From assembly GCA_964036195.1 (NCBI GenBank), contig OZ038460.1, forward strand, positions 4,777,504 through 4,841,503: DNA of 64,000 bases. Direction: 5' to 3'. This document shows, piece by piece, positions 12,224-24,412 of this stretch (the first letter of the stretch is position 1; the number at the start of each line of letters is the position of its first letter). The DNA is from Sphaerolaimus hirsutus (Eukaryota; Nematoda; Chromadorea; Monhysterida; Sphaerolaimidae). A program made the position numbers and the translations under genes. The notes under the pieces are model-generated. The model was given only the letters and a program-made list of their open reading frames with translations, was not told the DNA's origin and made no database searches.

Positions 12224-13164
12224 GATGTCGTTTTTAATGATTATTTGGTATTTTTATACGAAAATGATATGAAATCTTCAATATTTCTTTATTTTAGCAA
12301 TAAAAATAACGATTTTAGCAGCGAAAAATACATTTTCCGTACACGTGTACAGGTGAGTACGGGTACTTTTAAAAAGTAAATTAATATGTATTAACAAAGT
12401 ACTCGAGTATATGTATTATCCAAGTAAATGTAAATACATTTTAACAACCGTGGTTTCCGAGTTCCGATCCCATTGTGGGCTGTAGAGTGGCCGCGGGTTA
12501 TCACTCAGATACGATAAAATGTCAATGCACTGGTCGTTTGTCGGTTCGTGTCAGTTACTCGTTTTAGAATCATTCTCATTCATGAGTTCCCGGTTTGGTT
12601 TCGTGGATTTTTGATAGATCTTCGGGTTTAAAAAAAAATATCAGCATCGTTTTTTAAATATCCCAAAGGTCAATTTTAATCGTTTGGATTTTCACATTTG
12701 ATTCCGACTCATCTAGCTGGACTAGCGTCTCAGCTGAGCTGGGTCACCTCAGTAGCAACTCGGCAAACTTACACTACTTAAAGTTTAAAAAATGTAACTT
12801 TGCTAGATAGCTAATGATACTAAATCTCATACATTTTTTTAAACTTTTGGGTAAAGTAGCACGGCATCACTTTTTGGTGATACTTTTTTTAGAACAAAAC
12901 ACTAGCAGCTTCTCCAGTATTATTCATTTGTTCTCCTTTGTTGCAATTACTGCATGCGCGTGCATTTGTAATAGATAAACGACACCTTGAGCACTAGCTG
13001 GGGTCAATTCCAAATCATGTCAAGTGACAAGTAAAGTTTCAGACTTGTGAAGAGGTGACGAGAACAATCAGACAGGGTCTTTTGAACTTCAAACTTCGCC
13101 TAAACTTGGTCACTTGAAGAAGCACTTGACACTGACAGGACGGATTATGATATATCAGCCAGAG

Positions 13165-13523
13165 GAGCCAGTTCCGCGAGTGAAGAACTGAAAAGTAAAG
13201 TGGCAAAAGCGAAGTGAAATGGCAAGTAAAGTGGCAAAAGCGAAGTAAAAAATAAAAAGTTAAATTTCTCTTCGCTTTTGCCATTTTACTTCTCAATTCA
13301 CTTCGCTTTTGCTTTTTCACTTCGCTCTCGCCATTTTACTTCTCTCTTCTCCACTTGCGGAACTTTCACCAGGGGGCCAGTTCCGCAAATTGAGAAGTGA
13401 TAAGTAAAATGGTAAAATCGAAGTGAATCGAGAAGTAAAATTGCAAAAGCGAAGAGAATTTTTTTACTTCGCCTTTGCCATTCTACATACTTCTCACTTC
13501 TCAACTTGCGGAACTGGCACCAG
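13165..13523. mobile_element. Two adjacent foldback elements, GGnGCCAGTTCCGCAA family
   Basis: The first copy (13165-13373) runs from GAGCCAGTTCCGCGAG to CCACTTGCGGAACTTTCACC. The second (13373-13523) runs from GGGGCCAGTTCCGCAAATTG to CAACTTGCGGAACTGGCACC. Arms are iterations of AAGTAAAATGGCAAAAGCG and the complement. No coding capacity was seen. Confidence 0.8.
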
Positions 13524-13544
13524 TTCCAACCTTCACCACCTCAC

Positions 13545-13646
13545 TTCCACAGCCGCAACTCCAATACTCCATCCCGGACGCTAGTCGATCGCCGGCGGCG
13601 CAGTGCGCTGCGCGAATCCAATTTCCCTCGCTCGGCTACCGTTTTA
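13545..13646 (+). CDS. Orphan exon-like segment, unrecognised
   Basis: It follows a pyrimidine-rich stretch ending TTCCACAG and precedes GTTACT. The frame reads PQLQYSIPDASRSPAAQ and continues with codon-like GC bias (PSLGYRF). It cannot be joined confidently to any other exon and no family was recognised. It could be an internal exon of an unidentified gene between ash1 and the potassium channel. Confidence 0.25.
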
Positions 13647-13754
13647 GGTTACTATTTAGGTGGCTTTCGGCGGGGCGACGTAAATGCAGCGTTGTATCCC
13701 GATGCGCAGAGAAAATAGGGAGCCTTGTTTTTAATGAACGGGGATTGTGGTGGC

Positions 13755-14470
13755 GTGGTGGTGGAATGGCGCCACGGCGGTGGCGCCAGTTTGGTCACAT
13801 TGGCGCTTGGCGCCTTTTTTCTGTGGTGCCATTGTTTTCAGACGCCCGGTTGTTAAATGGCGCGATTGGTGCTTGGCGCCAGAGTTGTGAAAATACAGGT
13901 ATTTTTGGAAACCGTAAGCGTAAGCGTAAATACACTTCCCAAATTTTGGGTATTTATGGATACTTCATCAGAAATTTTCTTATGGATATTTGAAGGGATT
14001 TACTGATTTTACTTAAGAAATCCCCCTCAAATGATTCCCCCTATAAGGTGAGAGAGGAATAAATAATTTCCCCATTGAATAATTCCCCCCTAAGCGCATA
14101 TGATAAGTTTGTTATGTTCAATTTAAACAAAAATGGCATATTTTTGTGTTAATAAGGCATAGTTTGTGGAAAAAGTTGATAAAAACATGTTTAAAATATT
14201 TGACGAAAAAATAATTGCTCCCCTTGAATAATTCCCCCCTCAAAAAAGTCTGAACAAATAATAATTTCCCAGGGAGATTATTCAAGCAAATACGTACCTG
14301 ATTTGAATGTGTTGGGACTGACTGTATCCTGGGGATGGAAGCCAGTATTTTTAACTGGTTTAAAAATGCAAATCCTAGTAGTACCAGCACCATAGCCATA
14401 GCGATGGTGCCCTTTTTCTGTGACGTCTGGGGCCATGGCGCCTTTTTTGCTGGCGCTTTCCATCACTAGT
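13755..14470. repeat. GGCGCC-rich inverted repeats surrounding a CTCGAATAATTCCCC-type element
   Basis: Clusters of TGGCGCC/GGCGCCA words occur at 13765-13885 and 14405-14458. The second ends CCATCACTAG, mirroring the GTGGTGGAATGGCGCC start. Between them lies a decayed foldback element (about 14015-14296). Similar GGCGCC blocks recur at 25722-25835 and 46830-46912. Confidence 0.5.
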
Positions 14471-15440
14471 AGTGTGTGTGATCGTAATGTAGCGCAGTGT
14501 CGGTACTTGGGTTCGAAAAATAATTGAAGCTTTTTTACTACGTAATTTCGATGGAATATTGATCAACGCCTGCATTAACATATCGACTAATCCGAATTTC
14601 TAAAAAAAACATCACATAACATACAATGTTCCCACCGAATTGATCGTTATTTGAATCCCAACTTTTATAAAGAGCGCGGCTCTATCGCTCATTGACGCAG
14701 TGCGATTTGCATTGAAAAAAAAAACTCTGGGAGATTTACCTATATTTAAAAAATCTCAGAAAATTTAAGATTTTTTGAGATTTAGATTTTTCCATGATAT
14801 TCCAGAGAGATTTAATTATCGATTCGTTTTAAGAGATTTTTAAAAATATCAGAAAATCTCTCAAATTCTGATATTTATATTTATTGATATTTTTTTAAAG
14901 TTTTTTTGAGAGAGATTCAATAATATTTTTTGTTGATCAATTTTCTGTGATAATATTCAATTATATTTTCAAAAAATTGACGATTAAAAATTCGCTTGCT
15001 AAGTGCGACGCAATTTCCCGCCGCCGCGCGTGAATGCAGCGCAGTGCAGTAAAATTGTCGGCTCACGTGAACGGGGATATGTTCCGCGTTCGTAGTGTTT
15101 TGCCGGGCGAAATGAGCTTCGAGCAGCGGCCAACATCCGTTCATCATGGCCGCCCAGCCAATTTCAATTCTGATAAACAGTGCCGCCAGTTTATAATGTT
15201 GTATAGAGTCCCGGTTGTCTTCCGTTTTTTTATATCATTTTAGTGCTGGATTGATTTTTATGTGGTATAGTCGCTTTTTGAGGGAGGCGTATAAATTATT
15301 TTCTTGTTTTTTTTTCAGATGCCGCTCAATAATTCGAAGTGTAAACCCTCCAGCGAATGTGGACTTTCATTGGAGACAAAACGAAGGTCGCCCCATCAAA
15401 TAAATCACAGAGATTGTATTGAAAATCCTTATCATTTCAT
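14470..15440. other. AT-rich intergenic sequence with no recognised gene
   Basis: It contains AAATCTCAGA/TCTGAGATTT-like low-complexity runs at 14720-14920, a short moderately GC-rich stretch at 15000-15150 and no convincing coding frame. A frame opening after TTTTTTTTCAG at 15318 (MPLNNSKCKPSSEC) is too short to judge. Confidence 0.5.
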
Positions 15441-15451
15441 CATTGAAACAC

Positions 15452-15572
15452 TCCAGATAAAATATTCATTTTTAAAGCAAATTGCCAAGCAAATTGCGGA
15501 CTAAATAATAACAATCTCGCCGAGGGCAACATCCTGTCCAAGATGCACCGGAGGAAAACTGTACACCCGCTC
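15452..15572 (+). CDS. Orphan exon-like segment before a strong donor, unrecognised
   Basis: An open frame from CTCCAG at about 15450 ends GGCG|GTGAGC. The last residues NLAEGNILSKMHRRKTVHPL look protein-like, with charged and aliphatic residues balanced. No partner exon or family was identified. Confidence 0.25.
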
Positions 15573-15593
15573 GGCGGTGAGCGAATTTTTAAT

Positions 15594-16036
15594 TACCGTA
15601 TATCCTCGAATAAGACCTCAGGGGAGTAATTTTGTCGTCTGACTTTTTGAGGGGGAGTTATTCAAGGGGAAGAGTTATTCAGGGGGAGGGGGTTATTCAA
15701 GGATGGGGAGTTTTTTCCGTCAGAATTATGTTTCGTATCTGTTGACTGTTGCCACTGATGTAAGCTAATATGCCTTTGTATTTTTGTTTCTCACACTGCA
15801 CTGCATTTGCAGCCCAGGCGTAGCTTTATTAGGTATGTCCAATAATTATCATTATCAAGGTATCATTGATCGTTTTTTAAATTTACCTAACATCTTTTCC
15901 ACCTATCACAGAGGGGGGAGTTATTCAAGTGTGGGGAGTTATTCAGGGGGCAGTTATTTTTCCCCACTCAGCCAACATGGGGAGTCATTCAAAGGAGGAA
16001 GTTATTCAAGGTGGTTCTTATTCGAGGATATACGGC
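15594..16036. mobile_element. Foldback element with TACCGTATATCCTCGAATAAG ends
   Basis: The left end TACCGTATATCCTCGAATAAG is answered by CTTATTCGAGGATATACGGCA on the right. Subterminal arms are repeated GGGGAGTTATTCA words. A short related hairpin lies at 51360-51450. It is non-coding. Confidence 0.75.
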
Positions 16037-16249
16037 ATGTGGTATATTTCTTTTCCCTGTCAGGTTTCCTTTAAGTTGCTTTTGTATTTAAATGTGTTTG
16101 AAAGTAAATTTTTAATCCATCAAGGTGGATTTAAAGCACAACGGCAAATAAAACGTCAAACAACAAATTCCGTCTCGACAAATTACAAATAGGTAGGTAC
16201 ACTAAATAGAACGCTTGAAGATATCAATTCCTAAATGGACATGTTGAAA

Positions 16250-17680
16250 GCACCATAGTTGTTCAAATGTATTTACATTTACTCGAAAAATTAATATATT
16301 CGAGTACTGAGTAAATACGTTTACATTTCCTCCCCAAAAATACTGGTATTTTACTCACTTTTACGCATACTTTTTGAAGGTACAGAAAACGTATTTCAAG
16401 TGACATTTTCAGCAGTATTTTTCATTATGCTATGAGTTGATCTTTGGAAAAATGAATGGAGGACAGAAAGTGACTGACATTTTCCTAAGAAATACTTCTT
16501 ATGAGAAAAAAGCACATCTTTTATTCATTTCATAACAAAAATTTGAAACAATACTGACTTAAACATTTTCTGCGGAAAAATACTCACTTTTCCGTTTTCT
16601 GTGAGAACAAATACTCACTTTTAGATTTTCCCAGAAAGAAAAGCAATTTACTGTATTTCCTCGAATTACCCCCCTTGAATTAACCCCCCTCGAAATACCC
16701 CCAGGTGTTTTCGAGCTGGGGGAAAAATAACCCCCCCTCGAAATACCCCCGTCTGGAAAAAGGTACATCATGTATATAAGGTACATGATGTATTTATTGA
16801 TGTAAATTTGCATCGCAGCGACACATAGACTAGTGTATGTGTACATATCACCTAGTGTGTATGGAAATATCTTGTGAAGTCACCTTTATCACTGTTTTGG
16901 GTACGTCAAAGCCCATTCTTTACTACTACCCTTTACGAAAATTTCTGGCGAAATAATAACCCGCCCCCCCCCGAATAAGCCCCCCCTCGAAATACCCCCC
17001 CCCCCCTCAAAATTTCCACTCTGACAAAATAAACCCCCTGGGGGTATTTCAAGGAAATACGGTACTCACCTTTTACGCAGTGTAAAAGTAAATAATACTT
17101 TACGTCTTCTTTACCCAGTAGAGAGTAAAATAAAAATACCTTACGTTTACTTTATGAAAAGTTCAGTACTTTTAACAACACTGAAAACCACTTACCAATA
17201 TTTAAATCATGTCAAAAAATTATTCTAAGTGAATTTTTGGAGAGTTGTTAGAAGTACTGAATTTTTTGAATGTAAATGTAGAAAACGTTTTGATTGTCCC
17301 CAGAAAACGTAAAAGTGGGTATTTTTGAGAAATTTTGCCCCAATTTTCGCTCACTCAAAATGACTACCTAATTTCCAAACTTTTCACCGTCAAATTCGTT
17401 AGTTAATGTGTTTCCCTATTTTTAAAGCTATTTTGTATTTTTTGCCCTATTTTTAGCTTTTTCTTCCCTTTTTACCGTTTATGCCTTGAAAAAGCCTACA
17501 TAAAAGCCTATCCATACCTAATACGTTTTCTGTATTCGCGTACTTTCAAAAATGTTTGCGGGTAAGTGAGTACTGCTATTTTTTCGGGAGGGAACATAAA
17601 CGTAGTTACGCAGTCCTCAAGTATACGTAAATATTTATCGAGTAAACGTAAATACGTTTTAACAACTACCTATGAATCTT
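16250..17680. repeat. TACTTTTACGTTT-type low-complexity tract with a CCGTATTT foldback nested in it
   Basis: Repeated GTAAATACGTTTACATTT, TACTCACTTTTACG and GAAAACGTAAAAGT words run through 16265-17660, interrupted by a foldback element at 16650-17064 (ends CTGTATTTCCTCGAATTACC and GGTATTTCAAGGAAATACGG). The same words recur at 10680-11700, 12350-12440, 26200-26670 and 57945-58090. No gene was seen. Confidence 0.6.
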
Positions 17681-19200
17681 TGGACACGATTCAGATCTCG
17701 ATTAGTGCTTTCTACATGTCAATTTAGGGATTGATATCTCTAAGCATTCTTGCGTAGATGTAATTTGTCAAGACTGACTTTGTCCATTCACCTTTTATTC
17801 GTCATTATGCTGTATTCCACCTTCAGATGCTTCAGACTTTCTGTTTTCTGCCCAAGGTATAGATGTTGACGCTAAATTTTTGGAATATTCAAGAATTACC
17901 CAAGTTTTTGTCAATTCATTTTTTTCGTACTGACCGCACTAAACGCTGTATACAGAATGTTAAGTTACCGTATTTTGGTGAATCAGGTCTTGTGGAAACT
18001 TGTGCGCAGGATTCGCTGACAGCGAGAACAATTTAATTTGATGAGCAAAACTTTTTTCAGCCGCTTACATCCAGATAAACTGGACAGACAAACAGCTATA
18101 CAATGAATGATACCGTATTTTGATGAATAAAGTCACCTGTAAAACTGCACCAAATTCACCCAAAGTAGAGGCAATGTGATGAATATCATGGAAATTTTTT
18201 ATATACCTATTTGTTTTATATATAGTCACAAGCAACGTCCCATCGCAAATACGGAAATACGTAAACCGTTTAAATAACAGTTTGAGCTACGGATAATTTC
18301 CGTCAAAACCGTGTTCACACGATATTTTTGTGATTACAACGATTTCGATATTTCAACCATTATAGGGATGAAAATGTAATATTTTATGTGTGAAATGATC
18401 ACGATTGATCATGATTTGATCAGCTTCACGAAACGCTAGTTTTCTACCAATGTTTCGAAAAAAAATTGAAAAAACGTGAATCAGCTTTGAACGCATTTGA
18501 GTTTACCGGAATGAGATGTCTGTCAAGTTGTCAACTACATACTTGTGATGGGCATTAAAAATGTCTGATACCTGTGAACTCGAATGCTTTAAAAGATGAC
18601 ATATGAGTTTTACAATTTTTGAAATTTCAGTAGAAACAATTGTATTAAACGCTACAAATGAAATTTTTATTTTATTTTACCCATTTCATTCCATAGCACA
18701 GTTAGCGTTCCAAAAATATTTGGGAGATTAATATTGAAAAAATCTCAGAAGATAAAAAATCTTATATTTTCTCCTGGTTGTTTTCCGGCGAGATTTAATA
18801 ATATTTATTTTATGGGAATAAAATTTAAAAGTCTTTCATTTATATTTTTTTGCATTTAGGTATTCGTATTATCTCGGCGTTTTTCAGAGAGACTTAAACT
18901 CCTGGAAAAATGTATTTATCCCTTTGATTTTTTTGGTTGAATGCTGAACCAAACATTAAATATGGGTCACTGATGGGTGAAACTCATACATAGGGAGGGT
19001 AATTATATAAACCCCCCACAGTAGAAATATGCCCCCCCCCTCCTGCGTATATAATCTATATATCGTTAACCGTGAGCTGGCACGGTGCCAACATTTCGTT
19101 TTGTTCATAAATTCAAACATACACTCCATGCCAGGTCGATATTTATCTGCCAAACGACGGCAGACAATTTTGAACATGATGAGAAATCAATGCGAGTGCT
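17680..19200. other. AT-rich intergenic sequence; nothing recognised
   Basis: Only short frames in all six readings. It has scattered AAATCTCAGA words like those at 14.7 kb and several short A/T runs. No motif or conserved element was identified. Confidence 0.5.
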
Positions 19201-19205
19201 GAGTA

Positions 19206-20275
19206 GGGTGTCAAATTTCCGTTTCCGTTATCGTTTTCCGTTTCCGCTTTTCAGCAGGAAAAATTTTTTTCCTTTCCGTTTTCCATTTTCCGGCAGCTGA
19301 AAATTTTTTACCTTTCCGTTTTCCGGCAGCCAAACATTTTTTACCTTTCCGTTTTCCGTTTTCCGGCAGCTGAAAAATTTTTACCTCTCTGTTTCCGTTT
19401 TTCCAGCTGAAATATTTTTACCTTTCCGTTTCCATTTTTCCAGGCCATTTTTTCGTTTTCTGGCTCAATATTCAGTTTTCAGGCACTTTTCCAGTATTTT
19501 TCCAATCTGGATTTATCTTTTTCCACTATGGTGTTTTTAACTACCAGGTTCTTGTGTCGTTCATAATTTTTATCTGTATCCAAATCTGTAAAAAAAAAAT
19601 TTAAAAAAAGAAAACAATGGCCAGTTCAAGCGGTGCTTCTGCTGTGGGTGTGAGGCCTCCTAGTGCTGTGTGGATGCTGGCTGAGAGGTTGGATATGGAT
19701 TTAAACCTATACACTTTTTATTAAGGCAAATTTTTCCATCTGTATTTGAGTCGAGCTGCATTTTGCAATCAAAGATGTCCCTAAAAAAGAAAAAATGTTT
19801 CAGGTAGTGAATGTATGTACACCACTGTATTTTCATTTATGAGTATTTTTCTGTTTATGTGAAACTGCATGCCAAGCACATAAGTAATTTTGGACACATA
19901 CTTTGGACACTTTGCTAAATTCTTATTGTTGTTGTAGTGTACTGTTGCTACCTTTTGATGATTTTTTGTTGGTTCAGTTAAGCTTGAACTACAAGTGAAG
20001 TTACTGGCATGATCCATAGTTGCAGAATGTACAGCTACCACAATCAAAGCCAAACAGGCAAACCTGCATGCAGGTTTTTCTTCTGCAAATTTTTCCATTT
20101 CCGTGCAAATTTCGCTCTTTTTGCCGTTTCTGTGAAAATTTCGCTTTCCGTTTTCCGGCATTTCATTTTTCCGTTTTCCGTTTTCCGGCCGATAATTTTT
20201 TTACCTTTCCGTTTTCCGCTGAGTGAAATTTTGTTACCTTTCCGTTTTCCGTTTTCCGGAAAAAATTTTTTCTTT
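19206..20275. repeat. TTTCCGTTTTCCGG low-complexity repeat pair enclosing 0.6 kb
   Basis: Dense iterations of CCTTTCCGTTTTCCGGCAGC occupy 19208-19450 and again 20085-20265, mostly in the same orientation. Between them are short frames, including an ATG at 19617 that opens MASSSGASAVGVRPPSAVWM. No transposase was recognised. The design, simple-sequence arms around a short unique core, resembles the foldback families elsewhere in the window. Confidence 0.5.
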
Positions 20276-20312
20276 GGGGTGCTGTCAAACGAGCAGCAAG
20301 GCACCCAGAATC

Positions 20313-20450
20313 CTAAAAATCGAGATGTGGCATAAAGGCACCTTTATCTACAAGAATTCATCCCATGTATATCCCGACACGGATCGCACGTTAGCTGGGG
20401 AGGCATTGCATTTTTGTTTTGAGGATAAAGACATGTTTCCAGGAGTGTAA
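20313..20450 (+). pseudogene. Small protein-like frame, possibly a captured or relic fragment
   Basis: The frame upstream of TAA 20448 encodes a stretch containing MWHKGTFIYKNSSHVYPDTD and ends FEDKDMFPGV. Amino-acid composition looks coding, but the upstream part is simple-sequence and there is no family match. It may be the tail of a transposon gene or of an old gene copy. Confidence 0.2.
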
Positions 20451-23100
20451 CTATATTTTATTTTTTGAGAGATGTTCTGAGATTACCTATATTTAGTTTA
20501 ATTTTCTATAAAACACACATTTTTGGAACGCTAACCACACTAGCAAAGTCTGAATCGTCGTATCAAATTTCGATGGAACTCTAGACTCATTTAACTCATC
20601 AAAGTTATCGGATGGTCTGTTCAACAAGTTGGGATCTAGCCAGATTTTCATCGCATACTGTACCTACTGATGGCACACTTTACAATGAAATCTACCATAT
20701 TCCATCTGAATAAACGTACAGACATTGAATTCTTCTTACCACAGCCAGTCATTAAATACATTTTTCTCATCACATCACATCGCTCCCACTTTTGTTTAAT
20801 TTGGTGCACAATTTTTGGTGTGCTTTCAATCAAAATATGGTATCGTTCATTGTATAGCGTATTTACGTTATGTCCGTCCACTTATATTTACCTTTTTATC
20901 GTTAAGTTATAAACCTGAGCGCACACAATGCACCAAAATTGCTAGTTACCTACACGAATCGATGAAAATTTACATTAATTACACATAGCAGTCAGGTAAA
21001 GGGGTTGTGAGAAAACTAATTTAGCTGATATTTAATATTTTACCTAGGTATATATTTTTCATTTTACTCAATTTGAACTATAATGCGCTGTTTTGTAAAA
21101 CTTTAGTAAAATACTATCACATTTTCTCTAAAATGACCCAAATTTTTTCTAAAATATGTGAAATGTTAGCACAAAGTGTTCAAACTAGACTTTTACGTTG
21201 GAAAAAATCAAATGCGTCATTTTCCTTTCCTCATTTTCCCACCGCGATTGAATTACCTATTTATGTTCGTTGTCTCGCGAATTTTTTCACTAAGCTTGAA
21301 CCTGCGTTTTTACAATAGCTGGCTGTAGAATTAGTGACAACAGAACGAACAAAAATTTTGAAGCTCAAAAAAATTGTATTTGGGGCGACTAATTCTAAAA
21401 GTTGACAAGTCCACAAAATGCGATTTTGAGTCAGTCGTATCTTAAGTTTCAGATCCCATTCACGGTTCGTGGTGCGTTGCGTGTCCAATTTGGCTCTTTC
21501 ATGCCTACCATTAAGTTCCATATGTTGACCACAAAGTGTCAAATTTTCAGCCCATGCTCTCAACGTAAATATATTTGAAAAATTGGGTCCCAATAATTCC
21601 ATTTGGACAGTGCAAAACTGTTTTGGGGAGGGAAATGGACACGCGAGAATATTTTTGTTCCAGGAGACGGTGAGGTTGCCGGGCAATTTATGGACTTGTC
21701 GACTTTTAGAAATCGGTGTCCATAGTGGACTAATCATGACATTTCTTGGGTTTTTCTCAACAAAAACCTGCGGAAGGTGGACTTGTCGACTTTTAGCCGA
21801 AAACTAAGTGGACTTGTCGACTTCTTGCCTAATTTTTTTTGCATTTTCCCTCAAAAATGTCAAATTTGACAATATCGTCTGGGGCATGTGAGGTCAAAAT
21901 TTATGGAAAATAATGTAAAATGTGCGGCAGTAGGACCAGATCACGTTTCTGGGCCTAACTCGAAATTATCATACTTTGGACTTGTCGACTTTTAGCATCG
22001 GACGCCTAATTTTTTAATTGTTGAACTGAAGCCAAGATGAAAGATCGTCTGATTGCTGTGGTGAGTGATATTTACAGGTTTACAAACATATTATAATGGA
22101 ATTGTTTTTTAGATAGAAATTTCATAGAATCGGATTGAAATGGATTCATACCGCCCAAGAACAACTGCAAATATTCACTTAAATATACCTTTAAACCCAA
22201 ATTACCCATCTTTCCGAGAGATTAAGATAAAAATATTCTGGACATAACTGAGTAGGTAAATACGTGTAAAAAAGAAAATTGTTCCACGTTCATAAATTTT
22301 ATGAAACCAAGTAGACCTAAATACATTCATAATTTCTAGAAAGGCACCCCAAGGTTGTGTGCCAGAATAACGACCCATATAATCGTCGGTGATCATACCC
22401 ATTCATCATTTTCCAGCTTTCTGGATACGTACATCTGAAGCCTGGCACTTATTGATACAACCTGCTGCATTCCCGCTTGCAATCTTTTCCAAAAAATACA
22501 TATTTTTGCGTTGTTGCATTTCTACCATTCAAGCGCCACCGTTTTGTAGCACGAAACCTTCACACTTAATTTTGCATATAAATGGAAATTGGCACCAAAT
22601 TTGCATGGAAAAATGATAGCGGCAATTTTTTACGAGTTCTCGAATGACGTTTTGCCGCATTTGGCAGTGGGATTATGTTTATGTACTGTGCTTCCAAGTT
22701 CGAACTTCACATTTTGTACTGAAACACAAATGTCACACTCAAACAATGACAAAGTTCATAAAACCCAAAAAATAAACCCCCAAAGTAAATCTCTTAACAC
22801 TTTCTATGCCAGTTTAGTTACAGTAACAGTAAATATACTTCCATTGTGACAAACAAGGGGGGGTTGCGTCAATGTGAGTCCCAAAAGTATTGTCACATCC
22901 GCTTGAAGAATGTGCAATTGAACAAAAAGTGCCGCGGCGCCCCGAAACTCCATTCTATTCAATAAGCTCCAGTGAATTCAGACCACACAGAAGCCCATCC
23001 AATTGTTAAATAATATAGCCAGCGCGCACTAAATCCCATTTTCTGGTCTGTGCGACCACTTTTTGTGCGTAGTGTGAGATTATTTGCTCACTGAAAGTGA
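20450..23100. other. Intergenic sequence with a GTGGACTTGTCGACTTTTAG repeat cluster
   Basis: CTAAAAGTTGACAAGTCCAC at about 21396 is answered by GGACTTGTCGACTTTTAG copies near 21690, 21776, 21810 and 21978, so the block can form several hairpins. The rest is AT-rich with no convincing gene. Confidence 0.55.
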
Positions 23101-23126
23101 CTGAAAGCTGATAAAAGTTTCCCGAA

Positions 23127-23178
23127 ATGGATTGGCAACAGAAATGCCGACCTGCGAAGTGGACCGTTGCAACGCAGG
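23127..23178 (+). CDS. Possible first coding exon at the edge of a CpG-rich island
   Basis: An ATG at 23127 gives a 17-codon frame starting MDWQQKCRPAKWTV and ending ACGCAG|GTAAAG, a good donor in phase 0. It sits at the upstream edge of a GC-rich block. A link to the potassium channel 2.3 kb downstream is not shown, because the visible channel exon does not accept phase 0. Confidence 0.25.
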
Positions 23179-23229
23179 TAAAGCGGTTTTGGCTTCCGGT
23201 TTTCAAGGCCAATTTTCAATGTAATCTAG

Positions 23230-24060
23230 GGGCCACATCGAAAATGCCACCAGTGGTAAGCCAGCGTTGTATCCAAGTCGTGTTTCTGCCCGCAACAATA
23301 GACACATTGCGCGAGCAAAGTTGACTTTGCACGGCGGCCTGGCGGCGGCAATCGGAAATCGGATGTTTCGCCGCGCGGCGCCGCAGCCCCGCTTACATGC
23401 AGCCGCGCCGCGCGACAGCGTTGCACCCCGCTGCGATTTGCAGCGCGGCACAACACGCCCGCCGCCCGGCCGAGTAAGTATGTCGAAATTTACATGGATG
23501 TAAGCGGCGCGGTCCCAGAACGGCCATATTTTAGCGGCCCGGCGCCGCGCCGCAAACTGGTAGGGCGGCAGCCGGACGCGAAGCTGACAAGCGCGCCGGC
23601 CTCGCGAGGGCCGCTGCGCCGCCGGCCATCATGTAATGTCATATTTCCATTCGCATCGCATCCATCCAAGTGGGCGCACGCGCCGCTAGAGAGAGACGCG
23701 CGCAAAGTGCAGCCGACAACAAGGCGGCGGGGCAGCGGCACAACATGCCGCCGGCGCCGCTGCAGTCGGGTCGCCGTCGTCGATGACTGATCGCCGCCGG
23801 GCTGTTCGGCTACAAAAAAGCCGCCGCGGCAGCGGCATAGCGGTCGCGCCGGCAGTCGAGCGACCGGCCGTTATCACTTACAATAATAATCATTAGACAA
23901 TTCAGCGGCCGCAGTAGAATAATTATCAATTAAAAATTAATAATTCGGTAGTGATGGCTCAAACGGGCGGCGGCGCGGCGGCGGAACGCGCCAGGGTGCA
24001 TAAAAGTTCGCGCGCGGCCGAGCCGAAAGTTTCAGGTCAGGAGGGATAATTGATAAAATT
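23230..24060. promoter_or_regulatory. CpG-rich island, candidate promoter region
   Basis: A long GC-rich block dense in GCGGC, GGCGCC and CGCCG words, abruptly bounded by AT-rich DNA. Long frames run on both strands, as expected of GC-rich DNA rather than of a gene. It precedes the plus-strand potassium channel gene by about 1.4 kb and could hold its promoter and 5' untranslated exon. No core promoter motif was identified. Confidence 0.4.
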
Positions 24061-24272
24061 GTGTGTGTGTGTGTGTCTATCTGTGCTGTTGTGATGGTAA
24101 AATTGGCCATTTTGGGCCTTGAGTGTCGCGAATTCATTTGGCTTAAGGCCAATTTTTCAAACAGTGGGAAACATCGTTGTCATGTGCTACAGATTCTCAC
24201 TGATTGCCTCAGTTGGCTTACTCTGCATCCTGTAATATAGCATAAAATAGCGCCCAAGCATTAAAAACCACT

Positions 24273-24412
24273 ACCGTATTTCTTCTAATAGAACGACATA
24301 CCTCCAATAAAACAGTATCTCCAATAGAACGGCACCTCCAATAGAACGGCAGGTAAAAAAGTTGACGAAAAAACCTAGAACGGCGCTCTTCTATTAGAAG
24401 ATATGCGGTAAC
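24273..24412. mobile_element. Short inverted-repeat element, AATAGAACGGC family
   Basis: The left end ACCGTATTTCTTCTAATAGAACG is mirrored by TTCTATTAGAAGATATGCGGTA on the right, with repeated CCAATAGAACGGCA words between. It is a relative of 10200-10305. Confidence 0.7.
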
